Origin: Oxytricha trifallax
Lineage: Eukaryota > Ciliophora > Spirotrichea > Sporadotrichida > Oxytrichidae
Assembly: GCA_000711775.1 (NCBI GenBank)
Contig: ARYC01000818.1
Location: 1 to 64,000, forward strand
Direction: 5' to 3'
Length of the DNA stretch: 64,000 nt
Shown here piece after piece: positions 34,275 to 45,784 of this stretch. A program made the translations under genes and the position numbers. Numbering within the stretch: position 1 is the first letter of the stretch; the number at the start of each line of letters is the position of its first letter. Below the pieces are notes generated by a model. That model searched no databases. It was not told the DNA's origin and worked only from the letters and a program-made list of their open reading frames with translations.

Positions 34275-35040
34275 AGAAGCAGTTACATCTGTAGACAATT
34301 TCAGTATAATAATAAAAAGTTTTTTGTACAATAATATAATTTTTAGCATTGAGTGTGCATATAAACTTTGCTTTTTTTTATAGTTTCTCTCACAAGATTA
34401 AATTTATTATGTCTTATGAGAAATTCCTCCAGTTAGCAACCGACAAGATTTTCGAAGAAGGTGAAATATTTGGATCTGCCCTCGAGATAATTTATTTAAA
34501 AAATTACTATTAAGTGTTATATTTTAAAAAATTAAGTTATTTTTAACATTTTCATTAGCCCCAAAAGCCTAATAAAATAATTTCTTTTTCTTTAAAGATT
34601 GGTCAAAGATTAGAATTAACTGGAATTCTCTACGATTTCTTCTTCAGTTTCTATAGATAAGAGATGTAAAACGAAGAGTAATATAGAAACTAAACTCGTC
34701 TTAATGAATTAGAATTCACTTTTGCTGAGGTCAACTACACTCTATATTTTTTTCAAGAAACGTTTAGTAAAATTATATTCAGTGAGAAAAATTTTATAGA
34801 AATATTTCTACTTGATGAAAACATATTTAATTATATAAGTCAACCAAATTAAGGTTGTTCTATAAAGAATCTAAAATATATTTAATTAACAAAAAATTGT
34901 AAAAATAATACTATTTATATTTTATACAATACACTGCTTGGTAATTATTTAATCAGCTGCAACATAATTTAAAATATAGAAGCGGCACTAAATTGACAGG
35001 TTACGAATATGCTCCATTTAACAGTAAACTTAAATTTTTA
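34275..35040 (+). CDS. Gene B, MDS cluster
   Basis: Islands: about 34278-34310 (AVTSVDNFSII, counterpart AVPSVNKFSKI at 45150), 34385-34495 (FSHKIKFIMSYEKFLQLATD, KIFEEGEIFGSALE), 34600-34745 (IGQRLELTGILYDFFFSFYR, FTFAEVNYTLY) and 34928-35030 (TLLGNYLISCNII, then EAALN). The last matches TLLGNYLIYCKMV in gene C at 45788. Confidence 0.75.
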
Positions 35041-35126
35041 TTTTAAAAATTATATACAGTACTCAAGGTAACACTGTTCTGACTGCCTATCTACAAATAT
35101 TTAATTCATTTATACTATATTTAATG

Positions 35127-35552
35127 TTATTGTAGGAATACATTTGATTTGGGAAAATATATAATAAATTAATTAATTAATTAATTAAATATTAAATTCG
35201 AGGTAGTTAACTTTGTCCTAGCCTATACAATATGGTACTTTTTCGATAGAGAATTCAAATTAGCTAGACTTTATCATTGGCGGTACCCCTCTATCGCATC
35301 TCTAGATCGAGTTAACACGACTTTAATTTTGACATTTTAATTAACTAAACAAATCACCAAGAATTAAAGTCGTGTTAACTCGCTCTAGAGATGCGATAGA
35401 GGGGTACCGCAAATGATAAAGTCCAGCTAATTTTGAATTCTCTATCGAACAAGTACCATATTGTCAGGGTTTCCAGAATGTTAACTGCCTCAAATTTAAT
35501 ATTTAATTAATTTATTATTTATTTTCCCAAATCAAATGTATTCCTACAATAA
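35127..35552. mobile_element. Foldback family 1, copy d
   Basis: TTATTGTAGGAATACATTTG and its inverse CAAATGTATTCCTACAATAA bound arms with AGGTAGTTAAC, CAATATGGTACTT and GCGGTACCCCTCTATCGCAT. The loop is near 35340. It is nearly palindromic throughout with no ORF. Located in gene B spacer. Confidence 0.95.
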
Positions 35553-35559
35553 TTATACT

Positions 35560-36005
35560 TACTTGTCTTTCAAGATTCGGGGAAATGAATTTTCTAAGTA
35601 AAAAAGCAGTTTTTTTATTGAATAATCATTGTCAATTTTTTATTTTAAATGCATTTTTTTAGATTGGTGAGTAAAAGTTTCCATACTAAAAACTTGTATA
35701 GACTTTAAGTTTTCATATTATAAATAAATATCAAGAAATAATATTCTTGATTTGATACAATTTTGTCATTTACTTAAAACTTTTTTGGTGAAAATTAAAT
35801 AAATATTTTGTAATAATAAATACAGTTTTTATATAAATAAGTTTGAAATTTTTGAGATTTCTGATAAAAAATTGAAATCTTAGTATCAATAAAAAAATAA
35901 AATTATTATCCAAGAAAATTTCAACTCCTCTCTTTATAGATTCTCATTCATAATAAATTAGATATGATTAATTTAATATTAATAGTTTTGATTTTAATTA
36001 TATAA
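35560..36005. other. AT-rich spacer, nothing recognised
   Basis: Low-complexity spacer between two mobile elements with no coding island or RNA signal I can support. Confidence 0.5.
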
Positions 36006-36009
36006 CTAT

Positions 36010-36370
36010 TGGGGGGGAAGTTTGTTTCCCAAAAATATGTAATTTTTTTATAAATTTTAAGAATCTTTATCATCATATTTAAACAAATTTTAATTATTAA
36101 AACATTCATTTATTTTCATATATTTATAAAAATTAGAATATTTTATTGAAAGTCACATTAACTATATATTAATTAATATATTTTGTAATTTTGTATCAAA
36201 TATTTAATGAGACAAGGTATATTTATAAAACTTAGAAAATGTTTTAATTAAAATAAGATGTTTAACATAGGGGATGGAAATTGAAAGAGTGGTTGGTATG
36301 CTTCTTCTACATTTTTAGCAGATAAATTATAAAAATATATAATGTTTGGGGCAAGAAATTTCTCCCCAAA
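36010..36370. mobile_element. G-tip element 5
   Basis: Left TGGGGGGGAAGTTTGTTTCC and right GGCAAGAAATTTCTCCCCAA are diverged inverted family tips. The interior is AT-rich and lacks an ORF. It lies only about 20 bases from the next foldback element. Confidence 0.7.
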
Positions 36371-36391
36371 CTATTTATATAAAAATCGTTA

Positions 36392-36811
36392 AATATTATA
36401 AAAATACATGTTATTTTGGATAGTTAATTATAAATTTTTTATTAAAATTCAAAATTGTGGCATATTAAGTTGGCCAAATTTGTCGATCTTAGGCTCATTG
36501 GGTAGTGTATTCATAATTAGCTGAAATTTATTATTGGCGGTGCTATTTTATCACATCCCTGAAACGATATTACTTTACTTAATTCAATGTTTCTTATTTC
36601 ATTAAATTGTACCCTCTCATTAAAGTCAAGTAATCTCATTCCAGGGATGCGATAAAATAGCACCACCAATAATAAATTTCAGCTAATTTTAAATACACTA
36701 CCGAATGAGCCCAAGATCGACAAATTTGGCCAACATAATATGCTACAATTTTTAATTATAGTCAAAATTATAATTAACTATCCAAAATAACATGTATTTT
36801 TACAATAATAT
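36392..36811. mobile_element. Foldback family 1, copy e (diverged subtype)
   Basis: AAAATACATGTTATTTTGGA and TCCAAAATAACATGTATTTT bound arms with GTTGGCCAAATTTGTCGATC and GGCGGTGCTATTTTATCACA. The arm layout matches copies c and d, but the sequence is a subtype shared with copy g (GGCTCATT and GGCCAA words). Confidence 0.9.
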
Positions 36812-36814
36812 ATT

Positions 36815-37740
36815 TTTAAGTTTATTTAAAAAAAATTAAAAAATAGATTAAATGAATTTGACTCGTATTCTAACTGAGAAATTAATCTAAACAATTTAGG
36901 TTTTAAATGTTATTTTTCCACAAATTGTTTTGTGATTTCAGTTTAATAGAATTTTATATAAATCATAATGTAGTTAAATTAGGGTTGTGATATCTGCAAG
37001 TTAAATAATAATAATATAAAGACAAAATCATTTTTTTTGAATTGCCAATTTTATTAACCTAATATACTTTTTATTTTTATATAATACCATTCAAAGAATA
37101 GAGATTATAGATATCAAACATATATTTAAATGATATTAAATAGCATCGATTTAAATATCACTAGATAAAATAAGAAATATTTTATGCTAAATTTCCTGAA
37201 TTTTACATATCAGCTTAACTTTTTTTACCAATCAAATGTAAGTGAAAAACATATTGCAAAATTTAAATTTCGTTAACAAAAAGTTGGCAAAAAACTTTTA
37301 TATTTAATTTTATTATCCGATATATCTTAGAACTTATATTGTGAAAATTAAGGGAATGGTTTAACATTTAATGTTAAAGTTCATGATATTTTGTTTTAAA
37401 ATATTGAATTCATTATTTATTTATATTTACGATGTAATTAAGCATCATAAGTATTAATAAAAACATAACAGCATGCAAAAAATATTTTTTTATATGAAAC
37501 ACGCATTAAAAATTGTCTGTAAACATTTAAATTTTGTAAAATGTTAAAGCTTATTATATTTACTCAAATATTTTTGAAACTAAATGATTAATATAGCAAA
37601 TTGATTTATGATTTTAGTTGATGTTGCTAAAAATGTCGTATTATATATATATATATATATATATTATAATAATATATATATATATATATAAATTGATATT
37701 TAATTATATTATTTAAATCATGAGCATTTAAACGATATGT
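36815..37740. other. AT-rich spacer with TA microsatellite
   Basis: No coding island. A TA repeat lies at about 37640-37690, interrupted by ATTATAATAA. It is spacer before the next gene B MDS. Confidence 0.6.
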
Positions 37741-37744
37741 TTAT

Positions 37745-37940
37745 TTATTCTTGGAAGCCAACATGTCTGATCCAAATTCTACCTTCCAACAGAACTTGAA
37801 ATGGTTAACTGACAAGAGAGACAAAAGAGGACTCATTACACTTCAAACTAACGAAACTGAAGCCAGTGGAAGATCTACTTATAACTCCTCATTCCCCTAT
37901 ATTCTCATTAATCTTCAAACGATTTATGAAAAATAATTTT
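37745..37940 (+). CDS. Gene B, long MDS
   Basis: Reads ANMSDPNSTFQQNLKWLTDK, RDKRGLITLQTNETEASGRS then TYNSSFPYILINLQ. Strong coding composition with three sequons. A decayed counterpart at 46480 keeps QANETKK and SFP-like codons. Confidence 0.85.
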
Positions 37941-37999
37941 ATTATAAGTAAACATTCCTCTAAATACTATTCAAAATCTAATATATTTTTAATTTGTTT

Positions 38000-38560
38000 G
38001 ATTTGAGTTTTAATTAAAAAATGGCTCCAATTAAAGGATACTCTTTTAATAATTAATTAGTTTAAGAATAGTTTGTGGAATTATATACTAAGATTGGGAT
38101 TTATTATTGCAGCGAGCAAATAAATATATTCTTCAAATTTTGAAAATTGGATTAAATTAAAATAGCGATTAACTCAATGACGATATAAATTACACACATT
38201 TTTATTTGAAAAAGCTCCATCATCAATCTTCTATGACTTCAAATTCTTTTTTTAGCATTATATATAATGAGATATCAAATTTATTAATGTCTTAGAAGCA
38301 TTATAAGCTAGACAACCTAAATATTAATAACTTTATAATAATTAAAACTTGTTTAAATAATACACTTGATTCTTATATTTGAGTTGTAGAGGGGATCTTA
38401 TTTTTATAAAAAAGCCTATCAGCGTAAAATAAGAAATTTAAAAAAGGACTAAACTAAAATTAAACTTGAGTAAATTATTATATGATTTAAACAGAAATCA
38501 AAGTGTGCAAGCTTTTTTCAAATAAATGCATTAGGATTTATATATACATATATTACAGAG
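38000..38560 (+). CDS. Possible ORF pair inside a gene B spacer
   Basis: An ATG at 38021 opens MAPIKGYSFNNQLVQEQFVE. A second frame open to TGA at 38380-38382 reads DWDLLLQRANKYILQILKIG then HHQSSMTSNSFFSIIYNEIS. A third, at 38395-38560, reads DLIFIKKPISVKQEIQKRTK. GC is barely above spacer and frames overlap, so this could be a decayed germline-limited gene or chance. Confidence 0.3.
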
Positions 38561-39087
38561 ATAAATTATTTGAAAGTCAGAGACTATGAATGAAATAATG
38601 AGATATAGTATATATAATCAAAACTAATTTTTAAAATAGCGATTATTTGGAAGGTAAATGAATGCTAACATTAGCAGAGATCATACTAAAAATAATAGAT
38701 TATTACATTTGAATGGAAGCTAAAAATTTTGCTTATTAAATTTTATTCAAGGCAATTTATGAAATTGATTTTATATTAAAAATTATCAAGTCAAACATCC
38801 AAGAAAATTATATTTATAAAACATCAACTTGACACCAAGTTTTATTATTGTGATTAAAGAGTATATAGAATTAGACTCTTTCTTACATTTTATTTTCTAA
38901 TAAATTGCATAAAATTTATTATCATTAATCGTAAACTTGAACAACAAAAAATTCAATTACTACTGAAGTGTTTTGGGAATTTTATTAAATATGTATTTTT
39001 TTTAATTTATACTATAAATTAGCATTGAAAATCATTTAAAATTGAATGAAGAAATTTATATTTTATTAGATTAACTACTATTAACCA

Positions 39088-39205
39088 GCTGGTCTTAACT
39101 TCTACAATGACTTCTTGAACCTATCAGTAACTATTAACAACACAATTAAGAATATTTCCTCAAGTGCTCCATTTAATATTTTTTATATTAAAAAATGTAA
39201 ATAAT
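39088..39205 (+). CDS. Gene B, MDS
   Basis: Reads NYYQPAGLNFYNDFLNLSVT then INNTIKNISSSAPFNIFYIK. The gene C counterpart at 46742 keeps IKNISSSSSF. Confidence 0.75.
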
Positions 39206-39359
39206 GCATTATATAAATATAATTATCTAATTTGTGTATAAAATAATATTTTCTATTATTATTATTATAATGTAAAATAATAATAATAATAAAAGATATA
39301 ATATAAAAGTACTATACTTTTATTGGTTGCTGACCCATATTAACATTTTATTTGATTTT

Positions 39360-39925
39360 TAATAATCTTCCATTTAATGCTACTTTTATAGTTAGAGTTG
39401 GTTGCGACCTTCTGATAATACACGGATCTGAGAACCTTCTCAGAATTTTAAAGTCAAGGCATAAGGGGTAACCAAGCCAAGAAAAACTTCGACCGATGAT
39501 CATCTTATGTCGTGTAAAAACTGAATGATACCATTATCTTTCAACAGGAAAAATAGTCAACGAGGATAATGCTAAGAGCTGGGGACATACACCGCTTGAT
39601 TCCCGTAAAGTCTTCATTTATCAGGAAAAGTTTAAGAAAATTAAGAAAAACCTTGATAGAGTAAAAAAAAACATATATTTCCCATAAAGTCAAGTTTGGG
39701 ACAATTCAGTCAGATAACTGAATGATGTTCTAAACGATGTAACTCACCTAAAAATATAAAATAACGCATTCAGATTAGTAGAAATACGAGGGAATAGATA
39801 AGTTTGCACTCACTATGGCATGAATAATTTAAAAAAAGTATTTTGAAGAAAACAAAATTTATAAGGAGGACCGATGTGAATACAAATATCCATGCTGACA
39901 AGAAGGTTTGAGAAATAGTTCCTGA
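39360..39925 (+). CDS. Coding block of different character joined to gene B
   Basis: Starts like gene B (NNLPFNATFIVRVG, counterpart HNLPLNYTFAQF at 46915). It then runs in the same frame into unrelated, GC-rich, charged sequence: HGSENLLRILKSRHKGQPSQ, one TGA at about 39514, then GKIVNEDNAKSWGHTPLDSR, KVFIYQEKFKKIKKNLDRVK, VWDNSVRQLNDVLNDVTHLK and, after a frame change, KYFEENKIYKEDRCEYKYPC. It looks like a cytosolic protein of another gene, so it may be an MDS of a different chromosome or an insertion. Family not recognised. Confidence 0.65.
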
Positions 39926-39929
39926 TATT

Positions 39930-40270
39930 AAATATTTTTGAGTTCTGGTTTAATTTCATTTCTCGTGATTAATTTAAAAGCTAAAAACAAACTAATTATA
40001 AGTTAGAGTTTCTAAATCATAAACCCCTAAATAATATAGTTATCATATTATCCATATTAAATAGTGATTTTATAAATCATTAATAATTCAATTTAAAAAA
40101 TTATTGTTTACAAATAAATTCAAATTACATAAGACTTTAATTTCTTTAAAATTAAAGAAAAGAATTTCAATAATATAAAAAATATATTATCTTTATATTT
40201 AAATATATACTATTAAGATTATATCTGTTCTAATATGGTTAAATGAATTTCATTTAATAGCTATATTTAT
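39930..40270. other. AT-rich spacer
   Basis: Open in one plus frame but with AT-driven residues. No island or repeat that I can support. Confidence 0.5.
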
Positions 40271-40274
40271 ATTT

Positions 40275-40350
40275 TTTTTCGCCGCTTAACTGTTGAGATA
40301 TTAATAAGGCGATGGTTTCTTCAGCGTACCTGATGAAAGATCAAAGATAA
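40275..40350 (+). pseudogene. Gene B, decayed MDS matching 47385
   Basis: CGCCGCTTAACTGTTGAGAT and GATGGTTTCTTCAGCGTACC closely match gene C at 47388-47455, where the frame reads FNSPLNCRDINHPMVSSAYL. Here a TGA replaces the Cys-Arg codons. Either this copy is decayed or it is read in another context. Confidence 0.65.
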
Positions 40351-40463
40351 ATACAATTTTTGAACTAATTTTCCAAAATTTATATTTAAATTTACAATTC
40401 TTATTTTATACTAATTGACCTTAAAATTTTTTAAAACCTTAAATAAATGAGTGGAAAGAATCG

Positions 40464-40852
40464 TGCCCCTTGCAGTTTCGCCCCCATAGAAGTCTCCTGC
40501 CCCTACATTCAATTTATTTTATTTGGCTATTTTTATTATTAGATTCATGTAAATCCCTATTTCAATTACTATAGCCATGAATTAAAAAGATTTTCTAATA
40601 TATAACTTATATATTTTAAATGTTTTCATTTATTCATATATTAAAAATAATGATAAATAAGTTGTTTTTATATCAATAATTGTAATTTTTATAAAAATTT
40701 GAAATCTTTATCAAATTATAAATAATAATGGATGCTAGATATAAGTATTTTGATCATAATTTATGAATATTTTATATTTTTATGAATAGGGCAGAAAATT
40801 TCTGATGAGGCAGGAAACAAAATTTTTTTGGGTTAGGAACTTCCATCCGAAT
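40464..40852. mobile_element. G-tip element 6 (diverged)
   Basis: Left TGCCCCTTGCAGTTTCGCCC followed by AAGTCTCCTGCCCCT. Right GGCAGAAAATTTCTGATGAG, GGCAGGAAACAAAATTTT and GGAACTTCC. Several tip-like words at both ends suggest rearranged or nested family members. No ORF. Confidence 0.5.
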
Positions 40853-40902
40853 AAAATATTAAAGTTAAATTTTATATAGAAAGAATTATATAATTTATTT
40901 TT

Positions 40903-40970
40903 TTATGTCTCTTCAGAGTCTTTGATAACAAACCTTTGAAATGCATTCACTTTATTTCTTGAGTAATATG
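40903..40970 (+). pseudogene. Duplicate of a gene A MDS
   Basis: TTTATGTCTCTTCAGAGTCT and AACAAACCTTTGAAATGCAT match gene A at 26127-26175 (ELFMSLQGLRQQTFEMQALS). This copy has a TGA in frame and diverges after about 65 bases. Confidence 0.75.
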
Positions 40971-41214
40971 CATGCATTTTTATAGATATTAGTATAATAT
41001 TATTAATTTAAATATAATATTTTATTTATAATTTATTATTTTTTTAATAACGCATATATTGCCAGTTATTTACTATTATCTTTTATGATTAATTTCTCTT
41101 AATTAATTTACAACTTATCTTTACTTATAGTTATTTAAAATAATATAATTATGTAATATTTAACAAATATCTGAGCAGAAGTTTTATATCACTTCTTATA
41201 AATGCCTAATTTTT

Positions 41215-41605
41215 AGATTAAATTCCATCTTCAACGACCCCAACAAGCAAACACAGATCATGTTAATTTTCTCTACAAGAGCTGCTACCACCACTCCCGC
41301 TCCAACAACCACTAGAGCAGCAACTACCACTAGAGCTGCTACCACCACTAGAGCTGCTACCACAACTAGAGCAGCAACTACAACAAGAGCCGCTGCCACT
41401 ACTACACCATCACCAACAACAAGGGCAAGCACTGCCACTCAATTTAAAATAATACTGCAATTCAATATTAATAATGCGGACTTAATATATTTATATGACT
41501 ACAAAGGCACCCACATCTACTCCTGTAGGAACTACTGTGACTACCTAGCCACCCACTACCACTCCAGCTGCTACCACAACACCAAGACCAACCTACACCT
41601 AATTT
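41215..41605 (+). CDS. Mucin-like Thr-rich stalk, duplicate of gene A 3' end
   Basis: Begins SIFNDPNKQTQIMLIFSTRA, paralogous to FNDPNKPIPTIPQTTT of gene A. It then contains tandem AATTTR units (about 41279-41430) and a second Thr/Pro block TTKAPTSTPVGTTVTT, PPTTTPAATTTPRPT (about 41497-41590). It is probably an O-glycosylated extracellular stalk. The repeat reads in the same Thr/Arg/Ala pattern seen at the end of gene A. The minus-strand valine/alanine frame over it is a shadow. Confidence 0.75.
41279..41430. repeat. Tandem coding repeat (ACTAGAGCTGCTACCACC unit)
   Basis: About seven 18-base units encoding A-A-T-T-T-R, with third-position differences (ACCACTAGAGCAGCAACT and similar). Such arrays expand and contract by slippage or unequal exchange. 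Confidence 0.85.
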
Positions 41606-41609
41606 AAAA

Positions 41610-42460
41610 CAAACATAATTACATTCTATCGATTATAAACCTGAATCACAACGATTTAAAATTGTAATTTTTTTTACAATTTATTTTTGGGGTATGATGC
41701 ATGTACTTTATATTAAAGAAGTATAATGTTGCTATTTTCAAAGATATAAATTGTAAATCTAAACCTCTTATACAACTACTTCATAATATTTAATTCTTCT
41801 CAAAAAAGGATTAATCTTGTCCTTTTTGTGCTAAAATTAAACCGTAAAATTAAAATGCAAATTAAATTTTTTATTTGTAATATAATTGATAAAAAGGTAT
41901 AAAAAGATACTTAATATAAACTTTTCACTAATAATTATTTTTCATAGCACAAAAGATTAAAATGTTTCTAGATAGATCAAGTAAGTCGCATTTTTTAAAA
42001 ATGAACTGATATATTTATTATTACAATTATTATTATAATCATTATTTTTAGGGAAATTAAAACTTGGACTTAAGTTATCTAAATAATTATAATCAGGATG
42101 GCTCCCTTAACTTATATTATAATTTTTATTAAGGGGAAAATCATAATGAAAATTAATAAATTGATGGAAAATTTTTAATCTTTTCATTAAAAATGAATCC
42201 AAAAATAAATACGATAAAATTATTTTTATTAAAAACTTTTAAAAAATAAATTTATTATAAATAAAATACAATAAATCAAAAAAATAATTAATTTAACTAG
42301 ACAAAAATAAAGTCTAGGCATATTTGAAATTTATTGTCTTAAATCCAACAATAATTTAGATAAAATAATTTAATAAATAAAATCAAGCAAACAAACTTCG
42401 ATAAAGGGTTTTGGGGTTTAATTATAAAATGAATTTAACTTTAAATTTCCATTCTTAAAG
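41610..42460. other. AT-rich spacer with one G4T4 word
   Basis: No gene. GGGTTTTGGGGTTT at 42406-42419 is telomere-like, but I found no inverted partner nearby, so it is not assigned to a transposon. Confidence 0.5.
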
Positions 42461-42469
42461 ATATTTAAA

Positions 42470-42775
42470 ACGGTATGCTTGGGTTCAACGCATTCTTGAA
42501 TAACTTTGAGAAATAATTTAATTCAAACATTTTTACTTTAAATGCTTTAATTTTCTTTAAAATTCATTTTAATTAACAATTAATCTTGTTCTTCTCAACA
42601 GGAAGAAAGACTGGTATGGACGGTGTATACACTTTCTCATTCAAAACTTCAGAATCTTTAGAATAATAAACAATCAAGGTGAACACCTATGAAATTTAAA
42701 TAATTAACTCAAACATTTAAATTGTATACTATGGTGCTCTTGGAGTTTCTCAAAACACCACTATTAAATAAAAAT
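42470..42775 (+). CDS. Gene C, first MDS (paralogue of gene B)
   Basis: 42472-42540 reads NGMLGFNAFLNNFEKQFNSN, matching gene B at 32455. 42598-42775 reads GRKTGMDGVYTFSFKTSESL, then TIKVNTYEIQIINSNIQIVY and GALGVSQNTTIKQ. The IKVNTY motif matches 33330. Later islands are more decayed than in gene B. Confidence 0.75.
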
Positions 42776-42779
42776 AATT

Positions 42780-43835
42780 CTTAAGAAATGTTTGAAATAT
42801 TATTAAATTATATTTTATAAACTTTCAATAGAATTAACGTTATTTAACCACTCTCTGTTAAATAAAATAATTAAAAGAAATAAAAATTAATGTAACGTGC
42901 TTTTATATATATTTTTTAAATCAATATAACAATTTAAAAATTTAAGAAAATATTTAATAATAGATCATTTTTTTATATTTTAATATTCGGTTTTATTCTT
43001 TAAATTTTATTATATTAAAATTTGAAAGAGCTTTTAGGGTTGTGCAATTAAATTGACTCATTTTATAATTAAAATAAATTAAAATCCCTATTCTTTTTTT
43101 TAATAAGATATTTTTGTTAAAACATATTTCCAAATTGTTTTTATGTTAAAATTAACCATTATATAAGAGATAATAATTAATTTAAAGAATTTTAACTCAT
43201 TTTTGTCTAATTCTTTCATATTTTAAATCAATTTAATATATTCCTGCGTTATTTTTTATCAGGAATAAATTTAGATAATATTAAAAAATGTTTAATCTTT
43301 TATTATGTTAGACCATAGTTATAATCATTTCATTTAATTATTTGGTGAAAAAATTCATTTACTTTTCGATACATTTATATTTAAATAAATCTACTTGACA
43401 AAATACAGTAAGTATTTGCTTTATAAAGTTTTTGTTAATTATTCTTGATTCTTTTCTCCCTAAAAATATAGTTTGCTAATAAATAAAACATGAAATTTAT
43501 ATATTAAATATTTTGTTTAATTTTCTTTTTTTTAACATGATTCCTGTATAAACAATTGATTATTTTTATATTTTATATTTCTGAATACTATTTGATTGAG
43601 TAATATTAATGTTAGACTATCTTAAGTTCCACCTGTAATTTTAAAACTAATAAACATCAAAACATTTATTTACTCTATTTTATATAAATATTTTATGTAA
43701 AGCTATATTTATTATTTAAAAAAATAATTTTAAATCAGTTAAGTTATAAAATTTTTCTTAGAAAATATCATCTCTATTTGATCAACAATTTTATTTTTAT
43801 AGGCATCTTATTATTATTATTATAATATATCATTA
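42780..43835. other. AT-rich spacer
   Basis: No coding island seen. It ends in ATT/TTA trinucleotide-rich sequence that leads into the element at 43839. Confidence 0.55.
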
Positions 43836-43838
43836 TAA

Positions 43839-44316
43839 TATATCATTATTATTGTTATTGTTGTTAAAGATGTCAAATCTGATCTCTAAAATACAAATAA
43901 GAAGACTAAGACATGAAAACTAAAATTAAAAACATCTCTAAAAAAGGAAGCGAAAGAATAATAAAGCGATCACTCTTTTTTTGGTTGGTACGCTGTCCGG
44001 TCCATACAAGGGACATGCCCCCAGGGATACCCCTGACAAAGGCCACACCCAGGCTAAGTTGGGATCCGAAGAGGCATTCAGGACGTGGAATGAAATGAAA
44101 AGGGATAAGATCCCAGGAGCACCCTATGAGAGTCAAATAAGTCCAAACGACCAAAGTCGCTCCTCCAGCTGAAGAAGTACCAGAGACAAAAGACTCAAAA
44201 GACATGCATTTTAGGATAAACATCACCTTAATTATTAAGTACAATTAACTAATATAAATATATATACGCTCAATAATAACAATAGCGACAACAGCAATAA
44301 CAATAATAATTATATA
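43839..44316. mobile_element. Small element with ATTATTGTTATTGTTG tips and a GC-rich core
   Basis: TATATCATTATTATTGTTAT (left, to 43865) and ATAACAATAATAATTATATA (right, from 44288) are inverted. The tips are built of TTATTG repeats. The core 43975-44190 is about half GC, in contrast to AT-rich flanks. It carries the ORF listed next. It may be a non-autonomous transposon with cargo or a recently acquired DNA segment. Confidence 0.6.
43870..44172 (+). CDS. GC-rich 100-residue ORF in the small element
   Basis: ATG at 43870 to TGA at 44170-44172, open in the ciliate code (three early TAA as Gln). A basic start (QKRKRKNNK) is followed by LVGTLSGPYKGHAPRDTPDK, GHTQAKLGSEEAFRTWNEMK and IPGAPYESQISPNDQSRSSS. 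No known family recognised. The opposite strand 43906-44244 is also open, even in the standard code, and hydrophobic (GATLVVWTYLTLIGCSWDLI), so the coding strand is not settled. Confidence 0.45.
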
Positions 44317-44397
44317 TTTAATACTAGAGATTTTTATTTCTAATTTCATATTTGCCTTACCTTAATCTATTCATCATCATCTTAATTATAATATATT

Positions 44398-45195
44398 TAT
44401 GAATGTATGTTGGTGAAACCTTCAATGTGACATTCAAATTTGTAAATTTGTCAAAATTATACAGTATTAAATAAAAAATAAATACATAAGAATAAATTAT
44501 ATAAAAAATAAGTATTTTATTACAATTAATCATGAAAGTTATTTTTATTAATTACAATAATTGCTAATATTTTAATTATTTTATGATAAAATTACTTAAT
44601 TTAATATAATTGTGTATTAATCAAATATTTTTATGGATTTCTATAATAAGTACCAGATTTTTATGTCATTTTTGTTTAAATAATATTGGAAAGTACATAT
44701 ATTTTATGGAATTTTTGCTTAAATCTTTGCTAAGTCTTTTAAATAAAAGAACATATAGAATTTATTCTATTATTCTTAAGATTTAGCATTCTTAATTGTA
44801 TTTTAATTATACTATATCATAAATACAATTTAAGTTATTTTAAAGCTAAATCCTGAAATAATAAGTAAATTTAATTTAATTATTTGAATTTATCTATTAA
44901 TTATATAATTTGAAGTAAATTTCTTGCTCCTGACGTCTTAATACATTGTTATAGTGGCACTCACTATACTACAATCCTGAAATACTAAAATAAATTGCTT
45001 ATTATGTGTGAAGAAACCTGGTAGCTTAATATATTTAATAATTTTAAAATGAAAATCATGCTTAAATATAATATTAGAACTTTATTAAAGCTAAGAACGA
45101 TTATGAAGGAGAATCTGGAATTATTACTGAGCCTTAAACCTATTCAGTCGCAGTTCCATCTGTAAACAAGTTCAGCAAAATTAAATCATAAACCT
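44398..45195 (+). CDS. Gene C, MDS cluster
   Basis: About 44405-44452 reads YVGETFNVTFKFVNLS, with the same G-E-x-x-N-V-T motif as gene A at 25385. 44918-45010 reads LAPDVLIHCYSGTHYTTILK, a counterpart of SPDGVQYSYSDILDITILK in gene B. 45092-45175 reads KNDYEGESGIITEPQTYSVA then VPSVNKFSKIKS. Confidence 0.65.
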
Positions 45196-45199
45196 TACC

Positions 45200-45780
45200 T
45201 AATAATGTTTTAATTATAATTTTATGGTTTTATAAAGGCAGTTATGTCTTTAAAATGCAATAATTATATTAGGGGTCCTTCAGAAAATGTGTTAAGTTAA
45301 ATTTTTGAATTTGGATTAATTAAATCATGCAATAATTTTTTTAATATAAAATTATCAAATTAATTGATTAAATTGTTAAGCTGTTGAAAGAGTTACAAAC
45401 TTCTTCATTAATTTTTTAAAATAGAAATTAAAATCTCTTTAACGAAATACTTAATAAATTAAAATGACTTACAGAAAAAAATATTTTTTTTTCAAAATAA
45501 AAACGAAAATGTCTCAATAATTAATGGAAATGTCATAATTGCTGTATGAAAGCAGCCAATTAACATTTGGAACTTAATTTTTACAAAAAAAGTTTGGAAA
45601 ATATTGTTTCCATCAATTGTTTATATTAGAAATAAAAATATTAAATATTTAAAATTCTTTAATTAGCCAATTTTATATTAACTTCAATTAATATATTTAT
45701 TAATTAAAATAAACTAGATAAAAATTGAGTAAATATTTAAGTAAATTCTAGAATTCTTTAGATTTAAAATACGATATATT
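45200..45780. other. AT-rich spacer
   Basis: No coding island or element recognised between the gene C islands. Confidence 0.5.
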
Positions 45781-45784
45781 TATT

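Noticed and set aside
38600-39050. Long plus-strand open frame in the ciliate code
   Set aside because: Residues are almost only Lys, Ile, Leu, Phe, Gln, Asn and Tyr. With TGA as sole stop such frames arise often by chance.
41196-41438. Val/Ala-rich minus-strand ORF
   Set aside because: Antisense shadow of the Thr-rich coding repeat, whose plus frame matches gene A.
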